From positions 3,100,001-3,164,000 of the forward strand of contig NZ_CP079865.1 of the NCBI RefSeq assembly GCF_025263565.1: 64,000 bases of DNA, read 5' to 3'. The notes beneath the pieces are model-generated. The model was given only the letters and a program-made list of their open reading frames with translations. It was not told the origin of the DNA and ran no database searches. Origin of the DNA: Mycobacterium sp. SMC-8. GTDB lineage: Bacteria; Actinomycetota; Actinomycetes; Mycobacteriales; Mycobacteriaceae. This document shows positions 27,558 to 35,899 of the stretch, one piece after another (the stretch's first letter is position 1; each line of letters opens with the position of its first letter). The translations under genes and the position numbers were made by a program.

Positions 27558-28829
27558 TTGTCTGACAACGTGTCGAAAGTGCCGGCGTCCGCGACCGCGC
27601 TGATCTCCGCAGTGGAAACCCGGGTCGTGATGACCAAGCTGACCCTGGGTGCGCTCGTCGGACTGTGCGCTGGGGCGCTCATCGGCGGGCTCGCCTTCGG
27701 TGCCCTGACCTCTGACACCACCGCCACGGCGTTTCTGCGGCTGCAGAACCCGGCCGACCTGACCGCGATCGCCGGCGGGGCCAGCCAGGTCACCCCCGAC
27801 AACCAGGACAACACAGCGACTTTCGTCTCCGGCGAGATCGCCTACATGACCGGGGAGGGCTTCAGTCAGGCTGTTGCCAGGAAGATGGCGATGGACGAGC
27901 CCGCCGAACTCATGGTCGCGCAGGCCAGTGAGTCGGCCATGGTCACGGTCAGCTACAGCAGCAGCTCCCGCGACGACGCCATCAGGACCGTGCAGGCGGC
28001 CATCGACCTGTACGGCCAAGAGCTCGACCAGCGCGTCGACGCGCAGCTGCGCTCCATCTTGCCCACGTTGTCGGAGTGGCAGCGCAATGACACCGACCCG
28101 ACACGGGCGCTCGAGATCCAGCGCGTGCGCGAGAGCGTCGAACTGCAGGCCGCCGCGGCGAGCGAGTTGCTGGTGGTGCAGCCACCGACACCGAACCATC
28201 CCAGTTCCGCGCAGTGGCTGATCGGCGCCATCCTGGGTGCGCTGGTCGGTGGTTCATGTGCGATCGCGCTACTGCTCGCCCGACGACGCCGTGCGGGGCG
28301 CGGCTCGGTGGTGAAAACGCTGACCGGAAGCGTCGACGGGGTGCTGCTGCCGGCCATCGATCTCGACCTGCCACCACGCGAGGCCTGGACCGACGACCAG
28401 ATCCGCCTTGCCCGCGCGCTGTACTCCCAGTGCCTGGCCTCTGGATCAAATGAGGTCATCCTCGTGCTCGGCGCATCGCCGACGTCAGGGTCATCGGTGG
28501 TGGCGACGCTGTTGGAGTTCGCGGCCGCCGAGAGCACGCCGGCCGCGGCGAGCATCTCAGGACTGCACGCCGCGCCGTCCTCGACGGAGCCGGTCACCAC
28601 CCGCATCGTGCACGGCGGCGCGGTCGGCGACCCGTCGCTGACCCCTGCCGTCATCGCCGGCGCCACCACCGTCGTCGCCGTTGCTCAGATCGAAGGCGAC
28701 ACCACAGCGCAGGTGCTGATGCTGCGCTCGGCGATCGCTGCTGCCACCGCACCCACGTTCGCTGCGTTCACCGTGCGGCGACCGTCGGCCCGCTGGCTGA
28801 GGCGCCGACGCGGGGGGAGCGCGCAGTGA
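27558..28829 (+). CDS. Wzz/YveK-like chain-length protein with degenerate kinase-like tail
   Basis: This 423-aa protein has two membrane helices (about 27-52 and 222-242) enclosing a periplasmic domain of about 170 residues with the QNPADLTAI and ISVSYSSSSRDDAI-type features of Wzz proteins. The cytoplasmic tail (about 250-423) is laid out like a tyrosine autokinase (BY-kinase), but its Walker A position reads LGASPTSGSSVVATLL and lacks the GK[ST] lysine. No Walker A' aspartate or C-terminal tyrosine cluster is visible. It starts at TTG 27558. It heads a tightly packed operon: the next gene overlaps by 4 bp (GTGA). It probably sets polymer length without kinase activity. Confidence 0.75.
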   Translation: MSDNVSKVPASATALISAVETRVVMTKLTLGALVGLCAGALIGGLAFGALTSDTTATAFLRLQNPADLTAIAGGASQVTPDNQDNTATFVSGEIAYMTGEGFSQAVARKMAMDEPAELMVAQASESAMVTVSYSSSSRDDAIRTVQAAIDLYGQELDQRVDAQLRSILPTLSEWQRNDTDPTRALEIQRVRESVELQAAAASELLVVQPPTPNHPSSAQWLIGAILGALVGGSCAIALLLARRRRAGRGSVVKTLTGSVDGVLLPAIDLDLPPREAWTDDQIRLARALYSQCLASGSNEVILVLGASPTSGSSVVATLLEFAAAESTPAAASISGLHAAPSSTEPVTTRIVHGGAVGDPSLTPAVIAGATTVVAVAQIEGDTTAQVLMLRSAIAAATAPTFAAFTVRRPSARWLRRRRGGSAQ

Positions 28830-29944
28830 GAGTCGCGCTCGTCCATGAGCGGCTGACCGAGATCGCCGGCTCGGAAAACGTCGTCGCCGAACTGTCCCGG
28901 CAGTGGCCCGACGCGCCGGTCACCATCCCGATCGTCGACCGGCGCGTCGACGCGTCATTCTCGGCCCAGGTGCAGACCGGCGCGTTGTCTTCGGCTTACC
29001 GGGCGGCGCGCTACCGCAGCTATGCGCCGCTGCTGCCGCTGGTGCCGGCGTGGTTGCGGCGCCGGGACTTCGGCTCGGCGGACGCGGTGATCATCAGCCA
29101 CCACTTCGCCGCCGCCGCGGCGGTGCATGCTGCCGTGCCCAGGCCGACGATCGTGTACGTCCACTCGCCGGCGCGCTGGGCGTGGGACAAGGCGATGCGC
29201 GCCGAGGAGGCGTCGTCACTGCCCGGCCGCCTTGCCCTGGACGCGCTGTCGGGGCTGGCGATCAGGACCGAACTGGCCGCCGCGCCGAAGATGACCACCA
29301 TCGTGGCCAACAGCACCGCGGTGGCTCAACGGATCAAAGACCACTGGAACCGCGAGTCGCAGGTGGTCCATCCGCCCGTCGACGTCGACTTCTACCGGCC
29401 CGATCCCGGCCAGACCCGCGGTGACTACTTTCTGCTGCCCGGCCGGCTGGTGTCCTACAAGCGCCCCGACGTCGCGATCAGGGCCGCCGTGCGGGCCGGG
29501 GTGAAGCTGGTGGTCGCCGGCGCCGGCCGCGACGCGGCCAAATGCCAGAAGCTCGCCGAAGGCGGAGACGTCGTTTTCCTGGGCCGGGTCTCCGGCGAGA
29601 AGTTCCGCGACCTCTACCGCGGTGCCAGGGCGATGGTCATGCCGGGAGAGGAGGACTTCGGCATCACCCCGGTCGAGGCGATGGCCTGCGGCACACCGGT
29701 GATCGCGCTCGGCGTCGGCGGCGCGCTCGACAGCGTCGTTGACGGCGTCACCGGAACGTTCGTCACCGGTGCCGACGACGCCGAGGTGGTCGAGCGCTTC
29801 GCCGAGACCTTCGCGACATTCGACACCAGCGGCTACGACCCGGTCCGGATCAGACGGCACGCCGAGACGTTCTCACCGGAGACGTTCCGCCGCAACATGT
29901 CCGAGGTGGTGGCAGAGACGCTGGCGGCCCGCCGCGATGGCTGA
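28826..29944 (+). CDS. Glycosyltransferase family 4
   Basis: This 372-aa GT-B enzyme starts at a GTG overlapping the Wzz-like stop. The N-terminus MRVALVHERLTEIAGSENVV has the glycine-rich acceptor loop. The C-terminal half has LLPGRLVSYKRPDVAIRAA, VVAGAGRDAAKC, VVFLGRVSGEKF and MPGEEDFGITPVEAMACGTP, the E-x7-E donor-binding signature. It resembles WbaZ/mannosyltransferase-type GT4 enzymes, although the sugar cannot be assigned. It overlaps the following wzx gene by 8 bp, consistent with one transcript for 27558-32440. Confidence 0.85.
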   Translation: MRVALVHERLTEIAGSENVVAELSRQWPDAPVTIPIVDRRVDASFSAQVQTGALSSAYRAARYRSYAPLLPLVPAWLRRRDFGSADAVIISHHFAAAAAVHAAVPRPTIVYVHSPARWAWDKAMRAEEASSLPGRLALDALSGLAIRTELAAAPKMTTIVANSTAVAQRIKDHWNRESQVVHPPVDVDFYRPDPGQTRGDYFLLPGRLVSYKRPDVAIRAAVRAGVKLVVAGAGRDAAKCQKLAEGGDVVFLGRVSGEKFRDLYRGARAMVMPGEEDFGITPVEAMACGTPVIALGVGGALDSVVDGVTGTFVTGADDAEVVERFAETFATFDTSGYDPVRIRRHAETFSPETFRRNMSEVVAETLAARRDG

Positions 29945-31103
29945 CAGCAAGCATCTGCAGACCGCCGTCCAGGTGGCCGCCGGTCTTGCGCTGAACGTCT
30001 TCCCAGCGATCTTCATCGCCATCTACGCCCGGATCGCGCCCATCGAAACCCAGGGTTTCCTCGCGCTGTCGCTGGCCGTCGGGGTCTACGTCGCGCAACT
30101 GGTCAACGCGTTCGTCGTCGAGGGCCGGCTCGCCACCCCCGACGCCGAAGGCGACCCCGGCCTGCCAGGGTGGGTGGTGGTGCTCGCGCTGTGCGCCGCA
30201 GCGCCTCTGGTGATCGGCCCCGCGGTTGCCTCGTCGGCGGTACTGATGGGCAGTTCCATCGGGGTGATGACCGGTCTGTTGATGTCGCGGTCGATCGGCG
30301 TGGTGACAGGCGAGTGGAAGCGCGAGGGTTTCGGCGCGACGCTGCTGGTCGTGGCCAGCGTGATCGCGCTGTGGATGGCCACCGAGCACAACCCGCACGC
30401 GGTGCAGGTGCTCGCCGTCGGCGCGTTCCTCGCCGTCCTGGTGCGGTATCAACCGCGAAAAAGCATGCCGAACATGGGCTTTCCGCCCGACGTCCGCAGG
30501 TCCGGGTGGGTGACCGCGGAGACCGCGGTTGTCGGCGCCGTCCAACCGGCCATCACCTCACTGCTACTCGTGATGGTCGGGCCTGCCGCGTCGGTGACCT
30601 TCCGCGTCATCTCCACCGTCGCCGGCGCGGTCGAACCGATCCTGGCCTATGGCAGATACCGGTTACTCGCCCACGGGCATCGCGGCGAACTCCGCCCCTT
30701 CGTCGTCGTTTTCGTCGTCGGTATGGTTGCGGTGCTGGCCGCGGCATTCGGCGGCTTCGGCAGCCTGGTGTTCGGCCCGGCATGGGACGCCGTTGGGGTA
30801 GCGGCCCTGCTGTTGGCCGCGCTGTGGAAGGCCGTCATGCTCGTCTCCACGGTCCCGTTCGCCGCGCTGCGCAAAGCCGGGAAAACGGTGCTGGTGTTCT
30901 GGATTCGTGGCGCCAGCACCGTCGTCTACCTGGTGATCAGCGTCGGCTTCCTGCTGCTGTGGCGATCCACCGAGGCGATCTTCGCCGCGTTCGTCGTGGC
31001 CGAGATGATCACCGCCGTCGTCTACCACTTCGCCGCGGTCAAGGGCGCACCCGACTATGCCGACTCCTTCGGACTGCGCCGGCAAGGGGAACGGTCCCGC
31101 TGA
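29937..31103 (+). CDS. Polysaccharide flippase-like membrane protein (Wzx)
   Basis: This 388-aa protein starts at the ATG giving MADSKHLQTAVQVAAGLALN, inside the last codons of the GT4 gene. The longer frame back to 29739 is an overlap artefact. It has about 11-12 hydrophobic helices with short basic loops (RRSGW, RYRLLAHGHRGELR) and no enzymatic motif. In position and topology it matches a Wzx transporter between a glycosyltransferase and a Wzy. It ends with the TGATG overlap that starts the next gene. Sequence similarity to canonical Wzx is weak by eye, so the function rests partly on context. Confidence 0.68.
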   Translation: MADSKHLQTAVQVAAGLALNVFPAIFIAIYARIAPIETQGFLALSLAVGVYVAQLVNAFVVEGRLATPDAEGDPGLPGWVVVLALCAAAPLVIGPAVASSAVLMGSSIGVMTGLLMSRSIGVVTGEWKREGFGATLLVVASVIALWMATEHNPHAVQVLAVGAFLAVLVRYQPRKSMPNMGFPPDVRRSGWVTAETAVVGAVQPAITSLLLVMVGPAASVTFRVISTVAGAVEPILAYGRYRLLAHGHRGELRPFVVVFVVGMVAVLAAAFGGFGSLVFGPAWDAVGVAALLLAALWKAVMLVSTVPFAALRKAGKTVLVFWIRGASTVVYLVISVGFLLLWRSTEAIFAAFVVAEMITAVVYHFAAVKGAPDYADSFGLRRQGERSR

Positions 31104-32440
31104 TGACCCTCACCGCGCCCGCCGACACCTTCCTTGTGCGACACGGCAACACGTCCTCCCGCGCCCCGGCATGGTTCACCCCCGCGACCTTGCTGTTGGC
31201 CCCGGTCGCCATGTCGTTCTTGGCATGGTTCGGACTGGTCGCACGGCAGAAACTCGGGACGGCCCAGACCGCGTCCGAGGCGCTGACCGGATTCTCGGCC
31301 CCCGCCGCGGTGAGCGGGCGCGGCATCGCGCTGCTGGTGCTGTGGTACTTCGCGATCGTGATGGTGTCGATGGTCGGCTACTGGTGGGGCACCCACCGGT
31401 CCCGACCGCTGACCGGAGCCGACCGCACCAACACTGCGGGCTTCGAACGACGCTACTTCTTCTTGATCCTGGCCGCCGGCGCGGTCGGGGTGCTGTATTC
31501 GTTCTGGAAGGTCGGCGGTGTTCCGGCGATCATCGCGTCGCTCAGCGAGCAGACCGCCAACGACTTCAGCAATGCCCTGTCCGGTTTCGCGGGTCCCCAA
31601 ACCCTGCGCTACGCCACGATTCTCGCCGCGCCGCTTGCGGTGTACCTGTGGCGCAAGAAGGTGATCGGCTGGCCCTACATGGTGGCCGGGGTGCTGCTGC
31701 TGTTCGCCAACGCGATGATCGCATCCCGGCTGTCGCTGTTGATGGCGTGTGCGGTGTACCTGGCGGCGTGGGTGCGCGGACGGGTACACCGCGAACCGGG
31801 CACCGGATCACCGGTGCGGGCACTGATCGCGGTCGCACTGATCGCGGCCACCGGGTTCGGTCTGCTCACGGTACTCAACTACGTCCGCAACGCCAACTAC
31901 TACCGCGAGGCCGGGATCTCGAACCCGATCGAGATGAACGTGTACCAATCCGGGGCGTATCTGGCTGTACCGGCGCAGGTTTCACTGGGTATGGCCGACG
32001 CGGTGGGCCGGGGCGCCTGGGAGAACCCTGGCGGCGCGGCGGAATCTCTGGCGGCCGTGCAACCCACGTTTCTGCAGTTCAACAAGATCGCCAAGGACGA
32101 CAGCTGGAAACAGGCGTCGGTGTACGGCTATTCGGTGACCTTCGCCGGGAACTTCTTCACCAATTCGGTGTTCGCCGACACCTACGCCGAGTACGGCGCC
32201 TGGGGCTGGCTGTACACGATCCTGGCCTACGGCGTCGCCGGCTACGCGTTCGCCCGGATCTTCAGCCTGAGTCCCGTGATCGCCGCGTCCGCGGGGGTGG
32301 TCGGATACTGCTTCCTGGAAGTATGGCGCGTGCAGATCCTGATCTACGGCATCGTGATCTTCCTGCTGTTACTCACCGCTGCGGGCGCAGTGGTGGCGTC
32401 GAGGCTGGGACCGCCTGCCGCTAAGGCTGCTTCACGCTGA
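31103..32440 (+). CDS. Wzy-like polysaccharide polymerase
   Basis: This 445-aa membrane protein starts at the ATG of TGATG, giving MTLTAPADTFLVRHGNTSSR. It has about 12 predicted membrane segments, a large extracytoplasmic loop (about residues 270-345, NYVRNANYYREAGISNPIEM onward), and a C-terminal run of helices with the TYAEYGAWGWLYTILAYG motif common in oligosaccharide repeat-unit polymerases. It is the last gene of the operon. Its stop lies 20 bp inside the 3' end of the convergent beta-helix gene. The internal part of a longer frame beginning at 30170 is excluded because it overlaps wzx. Confidence 0.72.
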   Translation: MTLTAPADTFLVRHGNTSSRAPAWFTPATLLLAPVAMSFLAWFGLVARQKLGTAQTASEALTGFSAPAAVSGRGIALLVLWYFAIVMVSMVGYWWGTHRSRPLTGADRTNTAGFERRYFFLILAAGAVGVLYSFWKVGGVPAIIASLSEQTANDFSNALSGFAGPQTLRYATILAAPLAVYLWRKKVIGWPYMVAGVLLLFANAMIASRLSLLMACAVYLAAWVRGRVHREPGTGSPVRALIAVALIAATGFGLLTVLNYVRNANYYREAGISNPIEMNVYQSGAYLAVPAQVSLGMADAVGRGAWENPGGAAESLAAVQPTFLQFNKIAKDDSWKQASVYGYSVTFAGNFFTNSVFADTYAEYGAWGWLYTILAYGVAGYAFARIFSLSPVIAASAGVVGYCFLEVWRVQILIYGIVIFLLLLTAAGAVVASRLGPPAAKAASR

Positions 32441-33773
32441 GACGGTCGACAGTCAAGCCGCCGGCATTCACGGTGTCGAACGCCGTCACCGGTTCGGTGT
32501 GCTGGATCGAGACGTCGGCCAGGGAAATGTCGCGGGCGTTGCCGATGCCGACCCCGCCGTTGCCGCCGGTCGTGGACGCCGAAGAAATGCGACAGTTGCG
32601 CAGGCGCAGCCCGCTGACCCTCCGGTCGGTCAGTGACTCGGCCCGCACTGACCAGTTCTCACACCGCTCGATTCGCACGTCGTCGACGGTCACATCGAAC
32701 TCGGTGAAGCGGGGATCACCGGAAGGCCCCGGCCGGGCCAGCAGGTGAAGCCCCATGTTGCAGTCGGTCGCCGTGATATAGGCCAGGCGCACCCCACGGC
32801 TGGCGACGTAATCCCAGCCGGCGTCGGCGCCCGGTTCGGCGGAGTCGACCATCACGGCCGCGCCGGCGCGCGCCCCGTGGACAGCCAGCCCGGTGAGCGT
32901 GGCGCGGTGGACGCCGGCGATCCGGACGCCGTTGGCCCTGCCGCCGGTGACATGGGCGCCGTCGATCGTGAAATCGGTATTGGACCAATCCGTCAGGGCC
33001 GGGAACGCGAACGTCGACGAGTCGGTGTCGAACAGCGGTTCGTCGGCGTAGTACGTGACGAGCGCCAGCCCGTCATCGCCGGTGTCCGCGGCGCGGTAGT
33101 CCTCGATCCTGGCCTGTCGGCACGCGTTGAAATGCAGGCCGTCGGCCCTGGTGCCGGTGACCCGCAGCCCGGTGACGGCGATGGCAGCAGCTCCCATCAT
33201 GATGACCCCGGCTTGCGGGCTGCCCTGCACCACGCAGTCGGTCAGGGTGACCCCGTTGACGGGACCCGGCCACCCGCGCGGCGCCGTGGCGAAGCTCGAT
33301 CCTTCGACCACGGGGCCGCCCACCACGCGGATACCGTCGCCGAGCGACCGCCGCGCGTCGTGCGCCCACCGAATCCTGACGTGGTGCAACAGGATCCGTG
33401 AAGCCGGTCCGTGCACCAACACGGCGTGACCGGCACCGGCCCCGGTCGGGTCCAGGTTGTCCATCAGAAGCTCGGCGCCGGGATCGAACACGACCGCGAC
33501 GTCAGAGACGCCGGCGACGACGATCGCCGCGTCGCGCCGAGTCCGGTGCTGTGCGAATCGGTAGGTGCCGCGGGGGAAGTGCAGCGTGCTGTGGGGCCGC
33601 AGGGCGGCGGCGGCAGCCTGGATGGCCCGGGAGTCGTCGGTGACGCCGTCACCCTTGGCGCCGAACTCCCGCACGTCGAGGACGGCGTGCCGCTGTCGGT
33701 GGTCGGGCAGCGCCACGCCGGCAGCGCCGGCCGCTGCGGCGCTGATCAGAAATGTGCGTCGGGAAATCCTCAC
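32421..33773 (-). CDS. TAT-exported right-handed beta-helix protein
   Basis: This 450-aa protein starts at a GTG and has a twin-arginine signal (MRISRRTFLISAAAAGAAGV). The Pectate_lyase_3-type start VREFGAKGDGVTDDSRAIQA is followed by repeating beta-helix coils rich in V, G, D and N. The block ADTGDDGLALVTYY is shared with the larger paralogue at 40385-42997. Such folds bind or cleave polysaccharides (lyases, epimerases, hydrolases). It is coupled to the upstream GT4 gene by a GTGA overlap. The likely role is outside the membrane, trimming or modifying the exopolysaccharide. The catalytic residues are not certain. Confidence 0.75.
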   Translation of the reverse strand: MRISRRTFLISAAAAGAAGVALPDHRQRHAVLDVREFGAKGDGVTDDSRAIQAAAAALRPHSTLHFPRGTYRFAQHRTRRDAAIVVAGVSDVAVVFDPGAELLMDNLDPTGAGAGHAVLVHGPASRILLHHVRIRWAHDARRSLGDGIRVVGGPVVEGSSFATAPRGWPGPVNGVTLTDCVVQGSPQAGVIMMGAAAIAVTGLRVTGTRADGLHFNACRQARIEDYRAADTGDDGLALVTYYADEPLFDTDSSTFAFPALTDWSNTDFTIDGAHVTGGRANGVRIAGVHRATLTGLAVHGARAGAAVMVDSAEPGADAGWDYVASRGVRLAYITATDCNMGLHLLARPGPSGDPRFTEFDVTVDDVRIERCENWSVRAESLTDRRVSGLRLRNCRISSASTTGGNGGVGIGNARDISLADVSIQHTEPVTAFDTVNAGGLTVDRLSVKQP

Positions 33774-34921
33774 GGCGGGCCGGCGGTGAGGTCGGCACAG
33801 ATGGCATCGGCTGCCGCGGCCGGGCGGATCTGCTGCTGGCGTGCTTTGACGTAGGCCAACCCGCGCTGGGCGAGATCAGCCCGGGCCGCGTCGTCAGAAC
33901 AGTAGGTGTGGATCAGCGCGGCCAGCGCGCCGGCATCGTGCGGGTCGAAGAATTCGGCGCCGGCACCGCAGGTTTCGCGGACGGCCGGAATGTTCGAGGC
34001 CACCACGGCGGTGCCGGACGCCATCGCCTCCAGCGGCGGCAGTCCGGCGCCTTCATACAGTGATGGCATCACCAGCAGCTGGGCCGAGGCCACCAGCGCC
34101 CGCAGCACCACGAAGTCCAGTTGCCCCATCACGACCACGCGCTCACCCATGTCCTCGGCCAGCCGGCGGACCCGGTCGTCGGCGGTGCGCAGCGACGCGC
34201 CACCCCCCGCGATCACCAGCTTGTGCGGCAGGACGTCGGCCAGTGTGGAGAACGCCTCCAGCACAAGCGGGAGATTCTTGTGCCGCTTGGTGTTTCCGAC
34301 ATACAGCACATACGGGCCCGTCACAGGCGACAGGGCCGGGTCGGCGGGTTGAAACCAGATGTCGTCCACCGGAATAGGGGTCACGAGCGTCCGAGCAGAC
34401 CTCTCGATCCCTCTCAGGGTCACGGCGGTCGCTTCCGACGGGGTGAAGATGCGCCGGCACGAGCGCGCATCGGCGCGCAGCATCGCGCGGGCGTACGCGC
34501 GGCGGGCGCGGTTCTGTCCGCTGATGTCCTCGGGCAGCAGATGAATGATGTCGTGCACGGTCACGTAGGTGAGCATCCGGCGGTTGCCCGCCAGCATCCT
34601 CGCCAGCGGATACGGATAGTGGGGCAGCCACACCGCGCGAGGCCGCGTCGCCGCGAACGCCCGCCGCCAGACCCTCTGTTCCGCCGCCGAATACATCGCC
34701 GCCGACGCAGGTTCCGCGTGGACCAGCTCGGTGCGGGGCCCTAGATCGGGCGCGGTGTCCGGATCTGCCAGAACCGCCAACGAGACTCCGTGCCGGTCTG
34801 CGGCTTCTTCGAGTGTCGGAAGCTGCGTGCGGATGTAGGTGCCGATGCCGCTCTGGCGGACATGCCGGGCGTCGAACAACACGTCCACGCCGTGTTTGCC
34901 CTGGGTTCGGGCTTCGACCAC
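33770..34921 (-). CDS. Glycosyltransferase family 4
   Basis: This 383-aa protein starts at a GTG with AGGAGG 5 bp upstream. GT-B features: DARHVRQSGIGTYIRTQLPT near the N-terminus, FTPSEATAVTL, YVLYVGNTKRHKNLPLVLEA, KLVIAGGGASLR, VVMGQLDF and MPSLYEGAGLPPLEAMASGT with the E-x7-E motif. It resembles mannosyl/rhamnosyltransferases of the MshA/PimB type by eye, without clear substrate evidence. It is transcribed with the TAT beta-helix gene. It adds one more transferase step to the locus. Confidence 0.85.
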   Translation of the reverse strand: MVEARTQGKHGVDVLFDARHVRQSGIGTYIRTQLPTLEEAADRHGVSLAVLADPDTAPDLGPRTELVHAEPASAAMYSAAEQRVWRRAFAATRPRAVWLPHYPYPLARMLAGNRRMLTYVTVHDIIHLLPEDISGQNRARRAYARAMLRADARSCRRIFTPSEATAVTLRGIERSARTLVTPIPVDDIWFQPADPALSPVTGPYVLYVGNTKRHKNLPLVLEAFSTLADVLPHKLVIAGGGASLRTADDRVRRLAEDMGERVVVMGQLDFVVLRALVASAQLLVMPSLYEGAGLPPLEAMASGTAVVASNIPAVRETCGAGAEFFDPHDAGALAALIHTYCSDDAARADLAQRGLAYVKARQQQIRPAAAADAICADLTAGPP

Positions 34922-35033
34922 AGGCTCCTCCTGATCCTCAGCGGTGCAACCAAGGTTACGGGCCCGCCCCAGAAAGGAGGATTAACGGGCCCGTCGATAT
35001 GTGCAGGGCGTCACAGTCCGTTACCGTCGGTGT

Positions 35034-35753
35034 GTGAGCACGTTTCTGTCCAGGTTCGACGATTCCCTCAATCGCATGCTCGAGCGGTGTGCGCGGGAAG
35101 CCGGGGAAGACGTCGACGCCTACGTCGCCCGCGCCGTGGGGGCGCAGATGGTGGCCGACCTGACGCGCGCCGAGGACCCGGTGACCAAGGATCTGTTGGT
35201 GCGCCTCTCCCAGGCAGGCGTGTTCGCGTCGGACGCGATGCCGGATGTCTCGGCCGCCGTGCACGACCCGGAGCGGCTGCGGGCGCTGTATGACACCGGG
35301 CTGCTCGACTCGCCGCCCGAGGCGACCTACGACCGAATCACTCGCGCTGCAGCCGACGCGCTGGACGCGCCGTTCGCCGCGGTGTCTTTGATCGACGTGG
35401 ACCGGCAATTTTTCAAGAGCTCGGTCGGGATGGGCGGCGTGGCCGCCGAGGAAAGGCAGACGCCGCTCGAAGACTCGGTGTGTCAGTACGCCGTGGCAAA
35501 CAACGTGCCGCTGATCCTCGAGGATGCAAGGACGGATCCTGTGTTCAAGCACCATCCGGTGGTGCAAGCCGGTGCCGTGATCGCCTACCTGGGGATTCCG
35601 CTGGCCGACCGCGCCGGACACGCGATCGGCACACTGTGCGTGTTCGACAACAGGCCACGCCTGTGGGGCACTGGCCATGTGCAGATCATGACCGACCTCG
35701 CGCAGATCGTCGCCGAGCGGGCGTTCGCTCCCGAACCCGACCGACACCGCTGA
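35034..35753 (+). CDS. GAF-domain protein
   Basis: This protein of about 239 aa starts at a GTG giving (M)STFLSRFDDSLNRMLERCAR; a GTG at 35001 is possible. The first 55 residues look like a ribbon-helix-helix or short helical module. Residues about 95-235 form a GAF domain (YDRITRAAADALDAPFAAVS, QFFKSSVGMGG, SVCQYAVANNVPLILEDART, YLGIPLADRAGHAIGTLCVF). The latter resembles GAF domains of light/redox or ligand sensors. No kinase, cyclase or output domain is attached. It lies divergently from the GT4 gene and upstream of the second sugar transferase. It may be a regulator of the locus; the ligand is unknown. Confidence 0.7.
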   Translation: MSTFLSRFDDSLNRMLERCAREAGEDVDAYVARAVGAQMVADLTRAEDPVTKDLLVRLSQAGVFASDAMPDVSAAVHDPERLRALYDTGLLDSPPEATYDRITRAAADALDAPFAAVSLIDVDRQFFKSSVGMGGVAAEERQTPLEDSVCQYAVANNVPLILEDARTDPVFKHHPVVQAGAVIAYLGIPLADRAGHAIGTLCVFDNRPRLWGTGHVQIMTDLAQIVAERAFAPEPDRHR

Positions 35754-35899
35754 TTCGCAGGGTCACAGCAACGTTTCATCCTATTGCTGTGATTCCCACA
35801 TTGGCAAAGTCGGATGCCACGCGTTCGAATTCACTGCGTCTACTCCTCAGCACACTTAGAGTGGGGTTCAACGGATCGCTTTTTCGGGGGACTGAACAC

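Noticed and set aside
30170..31102. N-terminal extension of the Wzy-like gene
   Set aside because: It overlaps the wzx frame entirely; the ATG at 31103 coupled to the wzx stop is the natural start.
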